A stretch of 64,000 bases of DNA from Coleophoma eucalyptorum (Eukaryota; Ascomycota; Leotiomycetes; Helotiales; Dermateaceae), in NCBI GenBank assembly GCA_026120035.1, contig JALRME010000030.1:310001-374000 (forward strand), written 5' to 3'. The notes under the pieces were generated by a model. The model searched no databases. It saw only the letters and a list, made by a program, of their open reading frames with translations, and was not told the DNA's origin. Made by a program: the position numbers and the translations under genes. Positions 12,420 to 23,352 of this stretch are shown in pieces. Position 1 is the first letter of the stretch; each line of letters starts with the position of its first letter.

Positions 12420-13223
12420 ATGTATCGCTCAATAATCCTTCTCCTCGCGACTGCGCTCTCTTGCGTGCGCTTGGCCTCCGCCGAAGCAGATGGTGCGATT
12501 GTTCCTTTCACATCCGGTCTGCCAGCCTGCGCAGCAGATTGTGGTCCCTTGTACGATGCTCAAGGCGCTTGCAGTCCGCCTGTGATGACCACATCTGATA
12601 CCTGCTTCTGTGCCTACGGTACCCTCCAGCCCTTCCTCACTACTACAGCCGGTGTTTGCGACAATGCTTGTACGACAGATGCGAACGGCCTGACCGAAAT
12701 CCGGACTTGGTTCTTGAATTTCTGCGGCGATTCAACGTCAACTTCAACAACAACCGGATCATCAAGTACGGCTACAGCGACCAGCTCGTCAAGTTCTTCG
12801 GGCTCGAATAGTGGAAGTCATAATAATGGATGGTAAAGCGTCTGTCACAGTGCCATGAATTCTAGTTGACTAACTGCCTGCAGGTTCGCAACCCACTGGA
12901 AATGGGTCGTAATGCTCATCATACTCTTTCTCGCTTTCGTTTTCGGTTGGATCGGGGCCGTCTGGTTACATAAACGCATCATCGCAAAGCGCGAAAAGCA
13001 ATTCGAGATGCGTCCACCTGTCGCTTGGGGGCCGCATCAGTTGCAAGGCATGACGGGTGGCTATAATCACGGTGATACTGCGGCTGGTGGTAATGGTCGG
13101 CAAATTGCCGCGATGAGTGGCGCAATCAATAATGAGAAGTTGGCAGCTACTGTACCTGCTGCAATTGGCGAGAAGGAAGAGAGTGGAAAGGGCAGGAAGT
13201 GGTTGAAGAAAACCCGAACATAA
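12420..13223 (+). CDS. CFEM-like cysteine-rich single-pass membrane protein
   Basis: Predicted 250 residues from two exons (12420-12832 and 12884-13223). Residues 1-20 form a signal peptide (MYRSIILLLATALSCVRLAS). The ectodomain has eight cysteines (LPACAADC, GAC, DTCFC, GVC, NAC, FC). The number and the LPxC...C start resemble CFEM domains, but the spacing is not canonical. A Ser/Thr-rich, probably O-glycosylated spacer follows. The transmembrane helix (WVVMLIILFLAFVFGWIGAV) is at about residues 145-165, followed by positively charged HKRIIAKREK. The roughly 85-residue cytosolic tail starts with RPPVAWGPHQ and ends in KGRKWLKKTRT. It is probably a plasma-membrane or wall-facing sensor or scaffold protein; no reaction can be assigned. 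Exon 1 ends in TG|GTAAAG and exon 2 restores Trp and the frame. Confidence 0.75.
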
Positions 13224-16200
13224 ATGTTCACATATTTGTTTATTTTTTTTATACGCTATCAGATCAATTGGGCTGGACTGGATCGGGCTTTTTAATACCA
13301 TATTTGTTTGGCTTGCCCAGATGCCCCAAGGGTTTCTGTTGGCACTAGCCGAGGGCTTTCTTGTATTTCCTTCTGATCCTTTGTGTAGACAATCTTCTTA
13401 TTTGATAAGAGATAACACAGTACGGATAGGGTTGTGGATATAGGAACGGATGGGATGGGAAAAGGGAAAATCTTCCGACCATAGGGCTTGGTTGGCGTTT
13501 CTGTTGTAGGGTGAACAGGATGGCGTTTTGATTTAGCTGTGTAGAATTGCTGTTCTCTGCTAGATAGTAAAGAGAGAGGCAAGGGAAGAATGGAGAGATT
13601 TGGAGAGCTCAAAAGTAGGAGTGTGGGTTCGAGGCAGTTCAAGAGAATTGGTTGCATAGTGGTACCGTAATTGATGAAGTTATGACCTAAATATACTTTA
13701 CTTTATCTTGCTTCGCCAATGCAGTGTAACTAATAAGGTGACCTCTAGTTATCTAGATATTCTGTCTAAATATTAACGGCTTCTATGATTAAGAAAGAAG
13801 GGACAGCGAAAAAAGAAATCCTAGGTCCAGCAAAGGGGGAGGGGGAGACAGAATGGAATTTCGAAACAACCGAAGTGCTGAGAAAAGAATTATCTGCCCA
13901 CTCTCTTAGAAAATTAATCACACTCTCTAGCTATGCCCTTCCATCTCTTTGGATTTGCAGTTCACTTCAAGGCTCTGTCTGTCTCGAGGCGCGAGAAGTG
14001 AAGTTAAGCGACAAAATAGACACAGGACCACAAAACTAAGCTTCGCAAAAGGCTGGTTGGTGGCGGTTTAAGGTTCTCTTATCACCAATCTTGCATGTGC
14101 TTCTTATATCTTACTCGTTAGCTGCCTGCTTCTCTTCACTCCACTCGTCGAAACCACGTTCTGTTACTTGAGGGACAGCTTTTCGAGTCTAGGCTGTAGG
14201 CATATGTATGGATATGGAAGTTATATTGCGTATCACGTGCTTGGGCTATTTTATTGTTTGATGGAGTGCAGTGAACACCTGTGGGAGGCGGGGGCGGGGG
14301 CGAGAGTAGCGTTTTTTGTCTCGTAGGTTTAGACTCTGGGCTTTTGTGGAGAATGGAGGGATTGTATCAGATCGACCCTTTTGATCGTCGGTGTGGGAGG
14401 GGCCAGGGATACTGGCTAGATGGCTAGGCTGAAAGTGGGTGAGGAGAGTTGTGGAAGAGGACACTTGGAATAAGTATTACTACCTTATATAAAACTCGCT
14501 CTCTTTATGTACTTTGTTTCGGTGTCGGATTAATAGTGGCTTCTTTGCAAGTCTTATGGTTGGTCTTGTTTTCAGCAGGAGCTTGGCATGCTTGTGCAAA
14601 GATTATATCTTTCTGCAAGTTTCCTCGGTTCCATCCGAAGTCATTGGACTTATGGCGACGAAACTATGAGATAGGAAGATCGATAGTTGTATAGATGCAT
14701 ATTCATGATTAAGTACTTTGATTTGCAAGAACCACTATATTCTTCTGGCGCACAACCCATCTACGATCAAACAGACCCTTTAGCAAGTTCCAGCTCACCC
14801 GTAGAATACGGCTGTAATCAGTTCCTAATTCCATCCTAGTTGAAGTCTTCTTTCTTGTGGACGACTGCTTAGCCGGCAAAGTAGGATGGTGATAGACCAA
14901 AGGGTTGAAATACAGGCAAGACTGTTGCAGCTAGCAGAAGCACCTGCTGCTACTATCTCGTATGGTCTGAAGACAATAGATGGCAGTAGCTCCTATGACA
15001 GAAATGGTAGACAACAGGGAGAAAACAATGAACAGACACGCCGAAAATAACTCCAGATCAGTAGTTTGATCTAAGATCCTCAGTGGAATGTATCAAATCG
15101 GGATACCGTATCAAATTTGAATGCCGAAGGGGTTAACTTGGTGCTGGGATTCATGTAAGCCAATTCCTTCCATCATCTCTGGAGCTCCTGAGGCTTACCG
15201 AGTCTCTGAAATTATCCTGATAGTTGTAGTAGCTCTTTTAACGACTTTCAGATTCGAACCCTCTCGCAGGAAGAGGCAATAGACGGTCTTGTTCCACTCG
15301 TATCATAGCCTGCCGTGCAGTTTCCGAAAGTCGGTCGATGAAAGTCTTTGGTTATAACATTCTTCTGCCTCTTGCTCTTTTGTCAATTCGGCACGTTCCA
15401 ATTTGCTGTTTTGTTTTGTATCGTCCGGTGTCAGTTGGGTGGTGGTGGCGAGAGTACTGTTCCTTCTTTGAGTCCTCTTTTCTGGGCCATGCCGAATTGA
15501 CAGTGAACTGAATACAGAGGCCGCTTTAAGTTGCGGAGACGGAAGTAAGAACTGTAGCTCAATGGGAACGAGGATAGCAATGCAAGCAGATGTTGCACCA
15601 ATGGTAGCCAGTGATGATATCCGTGAATGATAGTTGTGGTTTTCCTCAGATATTGGGAATGAGAATATATGTCGCTTGATAAGAAACTGAAGGAATAAGA
15701 CAACGATGATTACCACGATGATAGATTAAGTAATAGAAATGACTAGTAATAGAAAGATCTCAAAGTTTATGTTTACAGGGAAACAAGTATGTAGACAAAT
15801 GGAAAGGCACGTCCATAGCAAGTCTTGTTGCCGGTCGGTTTTCTTCAGTAAGGCAGTTCCCACAACACTCCTTAAATTCTCTGTCTACTCACTCCTTCTA
15901 CCTTCTTCCTTCATCATCAAAAACAACAACAACAACAATAGCCAAAAAAAAATCATCATTTGCACACGAAGAACCAAACCATCTGGAAAGGTAAATACTC
16001 TCATCTCTTCTAATCATCATTGCACTTACTGTCACCAACGCTCATCTCCGTTCACCTTGATCAATTGGTGTTATTCTGTTGATCTCACCGTATCACTTCA
16101 TCCATATTCCGTATTGAGCACGTCCGAACTCCGTTATACACATCAATTCCGCTATTATATTCCCATTCCCATCACTTATCTCATGTGCGTTATCTGAATC

Positions 16201-16302
16201 ACATAATCTCTGTTACCCATATCGTCATCGTTGTTCAATATCACTTCCACCTTCAAACCGGTTGCGTTACTGACTGTAACCCTAGAGCAAGGAGACAAGA
16301 TA
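13224..16302. other. Three-kilobase gap without a supported gene
   Basis: No frame here passes inspection. The two overlapping minus-strand frames at 15303-15716 start at GTG or TTG with no in-frame ATG. The + frame 15739-16197 does begin with ATG but has a low-complexity translation (a run of Asn from AAC repeats). It sits in the probable leader of the next gene, with a donor-like GGTAAATA inside it. The last 500 bases are C/T- and CA-rich, consistent with a promoter and spliced 5' leader. Confidence 0.45.
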
Positions 16303-18903
16303 ATGTCACCACCAGCAACACCTCACTGGGGTCATGAGGATGCAGAAACCTTGGTGGAAAACTCGCAGTCTTCGACGTCAGTTTTTGGCGGAGGCTGGGA
16401 GGAGGATGTTGACGACTTGTTTCCTCCAACTCCCGAAGCCATCAGACATTCACGTATGAGATACGACTGGAATCAGCAAGATATTCAAATAGAGAGAACT
16501 CGCATAAGAAATCTTGAAGAGACTGTACGACATCACGGTCGCTTCATTGAGAGACTCCTTGATGAGATACATATGCTTCAAGCTACCCGTCATGCATCAT
16601 GCGAGGTGATAGAGCAAAAGACACAGGCAATGCAGAACAAGGAGAGTCAGGATTTAGGAGATCCGGAGATAGAGGCAAAGCAGAACAAGGAGAAGCAGGA
16701 TGATCTTGATCTGGAGACACAGGCAATGCAGAACAAGGAAAAACAGGAGGATCTGGATCTGGAAACACACAATCACAAGTCTCTTACCGCCAAAGGTGGA
16801 GATGAAGAATCCGAAGATATCTATGGCGCCTCTCCAGCTCATCAAAAGAGCAAAGTTACTCAAGCTTCGATGAATAATTTGCACTATTCCCCACATGCAA
16901 CAATATCAGACTTGATTGAGCACAAGTCTCAACTTATCCTAAAAGCACCACCAAATCTGATCCGATTTAACTCTCAACCTGAACAACATGGTACATATGA
17001 AGAAGATACCATAAACAGACCAGATATCTTGGTTGGAGACGACATATCTGCAGCAATGGATGAAGTACTCGAAAATCGACTCGGTGATGTTGGGTTGCAA
17101 ACATTGGAAGAGCTCCTGGCTAGTGAAACAGCTTCCGACTCACCTTCAGCTTCCACCTTCCAAGTTGATGAAAATAATAATGCAGAAGACTGTGTACAGC
17201 CCGAAGAAGACAGACTTGCAGCTGCAAGAGCGTTGATAGCGTCCGCGAAGTTCATTGAGCTAAAGCCTCCCATAGTAGTGAACACTGGCTTCGCAATTCA
17301 CGTTGATCCCCCGACCAATGACTCTGGTACTGAAGGTGCCATCAGCCAAGAGGAGATCGATCGAAGACTGGCGGGAAACTTCACTGGAGCGTCTCGTCCT
17401 CAAGATGAGACCACGTACGATCGTCTCTGGAACTCAGGAGATGCCAATAGGGCAACTATCAATAGTAGGCGAGTTGCTAGCAGGTCCGAATTATCATCTC
17501 TTGATATTTTCAAGTATGGAGTTAATTACGAACCAAATTCAGCAGAAACGAATATCTACCGCGCTGTTCTCATTACAAACGTCCCGAAAGAACTCAAACT
17601 CCGAGATGTGCTTTTCAAAGTTCGCGGAGGAGAAGTCCTTAAGGCGGTTATTGTTAACACGCAGTTCCTGCGAAATGATGCTAGTCTGCCTTTCAACTCT
17701 GTCCTGATTACTTTCCTGAAGCAGAGAGAAGCTGAAGCATACGTGGACTTTGTACAAGCGAACCCACTGTCTTTCAATTATACATCTGAAGATGGAAAGG
17801 TCAATTCGTGGTCTTTAGTTGCCAAACTTATTGAGACACCAACTTACCCTTCTACTTCAACAGTCACGAACATTTTGAGGTTTGGACAATCTCGACACAT
17901 TACAATCAGTAACATTCCACCAGGATTCAATATTGGAAGCCTGCTCTATGATCTAAGTGGACAAAACAACTATCGTCAGGAGAACATTCTTGATATGTAC
18001 TGGACCGCTACGCCCATCACCCATCCTCGAAGTTTCTCTCGTATTGAAGCTATGAAGGGCAAGAAGGATATCGGACCAGAAGAAGTAGCCGCCATCCGTG
18101 ATCAGAAGGTTGACTCAGCGATTGAATCAGTTACTATCACCAACAAGTCCTCAACCACTCAGGCGATCTCAATTGAACCACAACAAGCTCACGTTACGCA
18201 AAACATCACGGTCTTACACATTGAGTTTTCTAGCACCGATATGGCTGGATCTTGTTTTAAAATCTTGACAAGTTTCAGATATTACAGAGATATGGCGATC
18301 AAGTTTGCTGGCGATCCATGTGATGGCCCCTTGCAACAAATCTTACATTCAGTTGTGGGCAGAGAGAATCTCCTCCGAGCGGAACTTATGGTGCTTACAC
18401 CACCGAACCCGCCGCTACCAGAAGTATCGAGAGAGCCAGTTGCAGATCCTACAGCACGAGATATTCCAAAAATCGATGACAACGGTTTGGCGGGTGCGTT
18501 GGGTTGGGCCGACGAGGTCAATGAATCTGTGAACACTGTTGCGAAGGTCTCTAATACCTCTGTACAAGCTGATTCGCTTCGAGGTGTCAGTGAAGATGCA
18601 AAGCCTAGTTTCAGAGAAGACGGAATACGCAAGTCTCCTGTTGGTCTGGCAGATTCCATGTTCATGAAAGCCTCAGACCAAATCGGGACACTAATTGATC
18701 TCAGCGGCAGTTTGTACAATACCTTTGGTCATAACAGTGCCATTCACGACTTGGAAGGTTTGGTTATTGGTTGCCCCTCTGATGGAACCAGTTCTAGCTA
18801 TGCTGTTCACGATTTGGCCGGTTTAATTATTGGTTTCTTTGACGGTGATTTGGAGAAGAACGAGAAGCCGGGCGTCAGGATGGCATCTCCTATGGATTTC
18901 TAA
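16303..18903 (+). CDS. Uncharacterised protein with two RRM-like segments and internal repeats
   Basis: Single-exon frame, 866 residues from the ATG at 16303; the frame is open further upstream but has no earlier ATG. Residues about 60-105 look like a coiled coil (RTRIRNLEETVRHHGRFIER). Three 16-17-residue tandem units with the core QNKEKQDDLDLET follow, about 107-155. Residues about 414-510 resemble an RNA-recognition motif: YRAVLITNVPKELKLRDVLF matches strand 1 and helix 1, and FNSVLITFLKQREAEAYVDF matches strand 3 and helix 2. A second, more divergent copy begins at RHITISNIPPGFNIGSLLYD (about 531) with an insertion before its second half. The C-terminus holds two copies of a hydrophobic DLxGLxIG motif. 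I do not recognise the gene. RNA binding is an inference from fold-like pattern, not from RNP consensus residues. Confidence 0.72.
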   Translation: MSPPATPHWGHEDAETLVENSQSSTSVFGGGWEEDVDDLFPPTPEAIRHSRMRYDWNQQDIQIERTRIRNLEETVRHHGRFIERLLDEIHMLQATRHASCEVIEQKTQAMQNKESQDLGDPEIEAKQNKEKQDDLDLETQAMQNKEKQEDLDLETHNHKSLTAKGGDEESEDIYGASPAHQKSKVTQASMNNLHYSPHATISDLIEHKSQLILKAPPNLIRFNSQPEQHGTYEEDTINRPDILVGDDISAAMDEVLENRLGDVGLQTLEELLASETASDSPSASTFQVDENNNAEDCVQPEEDRLAAARALIASAKFIELKPPIVVNTGFAIHVDPPTNDSGTEGAISQEEIDRRLAGNFTGASRPQDETTYDRLWNSGDANRATINSRRVASRSELSSLDIFKYGVNYEPNSAETNIYRAVLITNVPKELKLRDVLFKVRGGEVLKAVIVNTQFLRNDASLPFNSVLITFLKQREAEAYVDFVQANPLSFNYTSEDGKVNSWSLVAKLIETPTYPSTSTVTNILRFGQSRHITISNIPPGFNIGSLLYDLSGQNNYRQENILDMYWTATPITHPRSFSRIEAMKGKKDIGPEEVAAIRDQKVDSAIESVTITNKSSTTQAISIEPQQAHVTQNITVLHIEFSSTDMAGSCFKILTSFRYYRDMAIKFAGDPCDGPLQQILHSVVGRENLLRAELMVLTPPNPPLPEVSREPVADPTARDIPKIDDNGLAGALGWADEVNESVNTVAKVSNTSVQADSLRGVSEDAKPSFREDGIRKSPVGLADSMFMKASDQIGTLIDLSGSLYNTFGHNSAIHDLEGLVIGCPSDGTSSSYAVHDLAGLIIGFFDGDLEKNEKPGVRMASPMDF
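16620..16773 (+). repeat. In-frame tandem repeat (about 48-51 bp) in the RRM-like protein gene
   Basis: Three adjacent units encode variations of QAMQNKEKQEDLDLET. The second and third are nearly identical at nucleotide level and the first is diverged. The unit length is a multiple of three, so copy-number change would keep the frame. Confidence 0.75.
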
Positions 18904-20653
18904 GCTTTTTTAATTCCAGCGCAGAAGTTATCAGTTCTGGAGACAATTCTGCACCAGTCGAAAAGTTAAGGAGCCAGAGTTGAGCGAGGTCAGAAACCCT
19001 GACGAAATTGATCTTGATATATTGGGTCTCAAAGAAGGGCAACTGGGCAGAGCAACGTCGCATCTTGAACATTTTGTTCCTCACTAATGCCGAGAGCCAT
19101 GCCAGAATTCTCACCAATTTTGCAATGAGCGTTGTTAGATTTGCTTCAGTACATACATTCCTACATCACATATCCACTCATTACGCGCATAGCTGTAGCT
19201 TCTTTTCTGTTACTACACGGTTTCGTTTGCTTTTCATTTGCTTTTCATTGGGTTTCGTTCGGGTTTGCTTTGGGTTCTATTCCGTTTTCATTATTTGATT
19301 TGACACATTAGGGAGCGGCGGCGGACGGGTCAAGACATCAATGATCTCATGATCGAGATGCTATGTTAGAATCGTACTGCGCTGATTTAGAAAATCAAAA
19401 ACAAAAAAAAAACAAAATATAATTTTTAAAAAAAAAGATGTTCTATATTGTGAGAATGCTCCGGTTTGAGAGGGCTGTAGGAAATCTGCAAAAGTCATGG
19501 CCTTCATTTGTGAATTCGACTTGATCTAAACTCGGCGACGTGGTATTATCTCAAAAACCACCAGCCCACGAAAGCACTACGGCAAGTCTAGTAATAAAAG
19601 TAAGAAGTGCATGGATTATCTGATCTCAAGCATATTTGAGTCTAAGAATGATGCGGTCCTCTTAGTTGTTGTGTTGTTATTTGAAAGACCCAACAACAGA
19701 GGGACGTTATTGGGACAAAAGCGCCGATGTGGCTATATTGGCATTGCTGTTACAGGTCTCATGGTTCATGGCTTGAAAGAATGAGATTTGGATAGAGCTA
19801 AAGATTCTAAACCAATTGAAGCTTCCTTAAATAGACTAGTTTGAAGTATGATCGTGATTCTTTGATATAGTGCTAATAAGTTGTAATTTTGCCTACTTGT
19901 ATCTGAAGTATCAACCGTGACTTTCTTCCGCCCTTGGCACAAGATATGGAAGTAAAGGCTTATAATGCATTCCTATAAATCCTCAAAAACGTAAATGAGG
20001 AATTGGGATGTACATTTGCAGTAGTTGAAGATAATGAATAAGTTGATTACTTCTTGCGCATGTTTATGTGCCTTCCTGATACAGGCAGATTTCTGGTAGC
20101 TCTTTTCCACAAGTTGTCAATATTGACAGTGTGTTCAAGGAGAAGAATAAAATCGTGATAGAAATGTCATAGATTAGTTCAAGGCTATTGTAGTTCAAAT
20201 TGTTCCTCCTTAAACTAATGTTCAAAACAGAGCGTACGAGCAACTTGGATTGGCATACATTGGGACCTGCAATCACGCCCCAGGGGCACCATAATAATGC
20301 AATATTCCACTACTCCCCGGACAGCTCAACACTACCTAAGCCAGAAGTCGCTCTTAGCATGTGAATTGTCGGGAATGCGGGAACTTATTGGTCACGAAAA
20401 AATGAGCAACATGGCGACATCGTCCCATCGCTTAACTTAACAAATAGCAGTTCTCTAAGCTGCGCCTATATAATGGCGCCAGTGTATCCATGCAATCCGT
20501 AATTGCTGTAAGATAATTCTAGTCAGCTCAAGAGTGGACAATTGACTTTATCACTACATGTGAGGCCCAGCTGTTTACATTCTTTTTGGATCCTAATTAG
20601 TATCTCAGCTCTTGATACGAAATCACAACACAAACAGACTAAGTTATACCAAT
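18904..20653. other. Intergenic, A/T-rich
   Basis: About 1.75 kb with no supported gene. It contains an A-rich stretch at 19388-19438. The open frame at 19008-19298 is 3' flank of the preceding gene and has no ATG start. Confidence 0.5.
20462..20482 (+). promoter_or_regulatory. Candidate TATA box of the dioxygenase gene
   Basis: TATATAA at 20467-20473 lies about 180 bases before the start codon and is flanked by GCGCC on the left and GGCGCC on the right, a GC-rich imperfect inverted repeat around the TATA element. Distance and sequence suit a core promoter; no expression evidence is available. Confidence 0.4.
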
Positions 20654-22356
20654 ATGGCCAAACTTGCCGCCTACGAAAACATCTCCCCTGAGTCAGGCTT
20701 CCCAAACACTCTTCATCCAAACTTCAACCCGCATATCCGGAACCATGAGCCTCCTGACCCTATACGCGAAGAAATCTCCCCACCAAAAGACAGGGCATTC
20801 TTCGCGAACCCCTCTAAATCAGCTTTGCTATCTGTAGCAACTGCAACACACTTGACCGAATCAATTGGAACGGTGCTCTCTGGAGTACAGCTTTCGCAGC
20901 TGAATGAAAAGCAATTAGATGAACTGGCACTTCTTGTCAATGAAAGGGGCGTGGTGTTTTTCAGGGATCAAGATTTGACTACTGAGAAGCAGGTTAAATT
21001 GTTCCAACATTATGGTACGTTTTGACATGTTTGTCACTATAAAAGGCAACCTTGAATTCAGAGTTACAAACGTAATTTGGCTGATGTTGACTGTTGGTCA
21101 GGCATTCTTGATAGGCACCCTGCACAGAAAGATCAACAGGTGTTAAGCATTTATGAAACAATATCTAGTCTTGTAACTAATATGTTTTAGCATATAACTA
21201 TCAAGGGAAGTGTTGTTGATAATCGTCAGCTGGCAAACTACACGCCATGGGTAAAGCGCCAAACTTCAAGGAGGAGACCATATACTAACAAACGCCTTTT
21301 ACTAGCCAGTATCTGATTTCCATGCTGATACATCTTTTGAAATAAATCGTAAGCAAACCTCTAATATTTCATACTTCTAAGCTGATGTTCACTTAAGCGC
21401 CTTCGTATTCCTTGTTGCGAATGGAAGAGCACCCAGCATTAGGAGGCGATACTGCATGGGTATGTAAACACACATCTCTCTGACGCTTTGCTCTAGCCTT
21501 GGAAGGCAATTTTATTTTGAAGGGATAGCTAAGCAGCGAATTAGCTATCGCAATATGGCTTATACGATGCCTTGAGCGAACACCTCAAGAAATTCGTCGA
21601 AGGATTACACGCAGTACACACTTCTCGCCTGCAGTGTAAGTTCTCAATCCATTTCCTTGTACTGACTTTATGTCTGGCTTTCGAGTGTTTTTTTATCATA
21701 AATCTTACCAATCTCGTCAAAAGATGATACAATTCTCGATCTCTGGGGCACTGGTCCCAATCGACCACCAATCGACACCCATCATCCAGCAGTCCGTACA
21801 CACCCAGTCACTAGCCTGAAGGCATTAAACGTCAACCCAGGGTTTGTAACAGGTAAGATCACATCTTCACATTAATTAGTAGCCGAAGTATACTTGTTAA
21901 GCAGAACTTCAGGCTTTGCTGAACTCAAGAAATTGGAATCAGGTACTTATCCTCAAGACACAATAACCCCTAATATATGTAACTTATGTTAAAGGCTATT
22001 AGATAAATTGCTGGACTTCTTTAGCTTCCATCTTCATTCTGCAGATGACCATTACGTACGCTGGAAATGGGAAGTTGGATCGGTTGCCATGTGGGATAAC
22101 GTATGAAACACATCTCTTCCTCAGAGGTTAAATATAGCTAATATGAACTTCAGCGATGTACGGTCCATCGAGTCATTCCTGGAAATTATAAAGAACCTCG
22201 AACAGGTGTTCGAACTACAGTCTTTGGGGAGAAGCGTAAGAGGATACAATCATTCTTGTTTGTTTATGGTATACTGATAAATCAATAGCATATTTTGATT
22301 CCAAGAGTGAGAGCAGAGATGAGCGAGCTGCAAGACTTAATAAGCTACAAAACTGA
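20654..22356 (+). CDS. TauD/TfdA-type Fe(II)/2-oxoglutarate-dependent dioxygenase
   Basis: Predicted 353 residues from eleven exons: 20654-21014, 21102-21139, 21191-21250, 21306-21348, 21398-21459, 21545-21635, 21724-21852, 21913-21942, 22003-22100, 22154-22235 and 22289-22356. All phases agree and the sum is divisible by three. Iron-site residues are visible: His and Asp of FHADTSFE (codons at 21321-21329) and the distal His of CTVHRVIPGNYKEPRTG (22166). The 2-oxoglutarate-binding Arg is likely in GVRTTVFG. RTHPVTSLKALNVNPGF is the usual TauD central motif. The family oxidises small organics such as taurine, sulfonates or phenoxyacetates with 2-oxoglutarate and O2; fungal relatives include Jlp1-type sulfonate dioxygenases. 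The substrate here is not determinable. Ten introns in 1.7 kb is far denser than in the neighbours. The eighth exon is only 30 nt. Confidence 0.87.
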
Positions 22357-23352
22357 CTATGATTGAGACTTATCGGATTAAAAAGAGAGAGCATACAAGG
22401 GATTTTGACATCCTGCTTAACTTGAATACTTGGCGAATCTCTGAGTAACATTAGTCCTCTTGCTAAATTGAGGAAAGATCCAATGTGCTATTTTAAAGTA
22501 TTCATCGTAAGGTTTCGGGATGAGTGAGAAGCTCAAAGGCTGGGTAGCATGTTGGGCTTTTGTGAAAACCTGGGGAAATTTGCCCGCCGAGCTATTTCTC
22601 CAAAGACAGTTGATGCTAACAGACCGATTTAGCATATTGTGATCTTGTGAAAATCTGGGGAAATTTACCCGCCGAGCCATTAGTCGTGAGGCTGTTGATA
22701 ACGGTAGACCAATTTAGCAGGTGTGGCTATCGTGAAATCTGGGGAAGTTCACCATCTGAATTTTTTTTTCGTAAGATTTCGGAAGGCGTGATAAGGTGAT
22801 AGGCTTAGTGGCATGTTGAGCTGCTATAAAATCTGGGGAAATTTACCCATCGAGCTACTAGTCGTAAGATTTCGGGCTGAGCTCAAAAGCTGACGGACCG
22901 ATTCGACATACTTACCTAAATTGAAAATCTGGGGAAAATTTACCCGTTGAACTATCATTCGTGGAAAATTTTTAAAATCGAATACTCCGTCCAATTGCGC
23001 ATGAAGATCATGAGGCTCTGAAAGGCACATGCAACGGTTTCAAGCAAATGTATAAGCTGCAAAAAAATCTTTTACTCTTGACTCGGTGACCTTGAGCGCT
23101 TCAGCTCGATGCATCCCCGCAATGCAATATATGTCACTCAATCTTGCCAACTTTTAACTGTAGCATTGCATTCTCATACAAAATGCATATAGATAGCCAT
23201 AGCCAGATCCCCCCCTAATTTATTCCCATGGTAATCTAAATTCCAAGAATCGTCTTGCCTCTCAGAAGTCCACTAGAAGTCCTCGCCCACTCACAACTCA
23301 CAACCCCCAACTCCCCTCAACCGATCACTTCATTTACTTGTTTTCAGTAGAG
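22357..23352. other. Intergenic region dominated by a diverged tandem repeat
   Basis: No gene. It holds the repeat array described separately, then about 370 bases of ordinary spacer leading to the small two-exon gene. Confidence 0.6.
22496..22975. repeat. Five-copy 85-96-bp tandem repeat with quasi-palindromic core
   Basis: A core AAAATCTGGGGAAATTTACC followed by CGCCGAGC recurs with starts at 22565, 22650, 22735, 22828 and 22924 (spacing 85, 85, 93, 96). Between cores, diverged copies of CGTAAGATTTCGGG, GAGCTCAAAGGCTG and GACCGATTTAGCAT recur in the same order. Copy 3 is the most degraded and the left half-unit starts at about 22496. Within the core, GGGGAAATTTACCC is one mismatch short of a perfect inverted repeat. 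The unit length is not a multiple of three and the array is not in a gene, so it is not coding. It could be a minisatellite, an old nested short mobile element or a cluster of protein-binding sites. Confidence 0.8.

Noticed and set aside
13292..13657. Minus-strand ORF of 121 codons
   Set aside because: Leu/Ser/Pro-rich translation without a domain; lies in the 3' flank of the CFEM-like gene.
15240..15300. Possible tRNA on the minus strand (GGTTCGAATC T-loop-like sequence)
   Set aside because: The T-stem does not pair and no D-arm, anticodon arm or acceptor stem could be placed.
15303..15716. Minus-strand ORF of 137 codons with a hydrophobic start
   Set aside because: It begins at GTG, has no in-frame ATG, and a second frame overlaps it with similar quality.
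15739..16197. Plus-strand ATG ORF of 152 codons before the RRM-like gene
   Set aside because: Asn run from AAC repeats, no domain, and a donor-like site inside; better read as leader sequence with an upstream ORF.
22417..23030. Minus-strand ORFs with recurring peptides across the 85-96-bp repeats
   Set aside because: They arise from the tandem repeat; the unit is not a multiple of three and the frames are not continuous.
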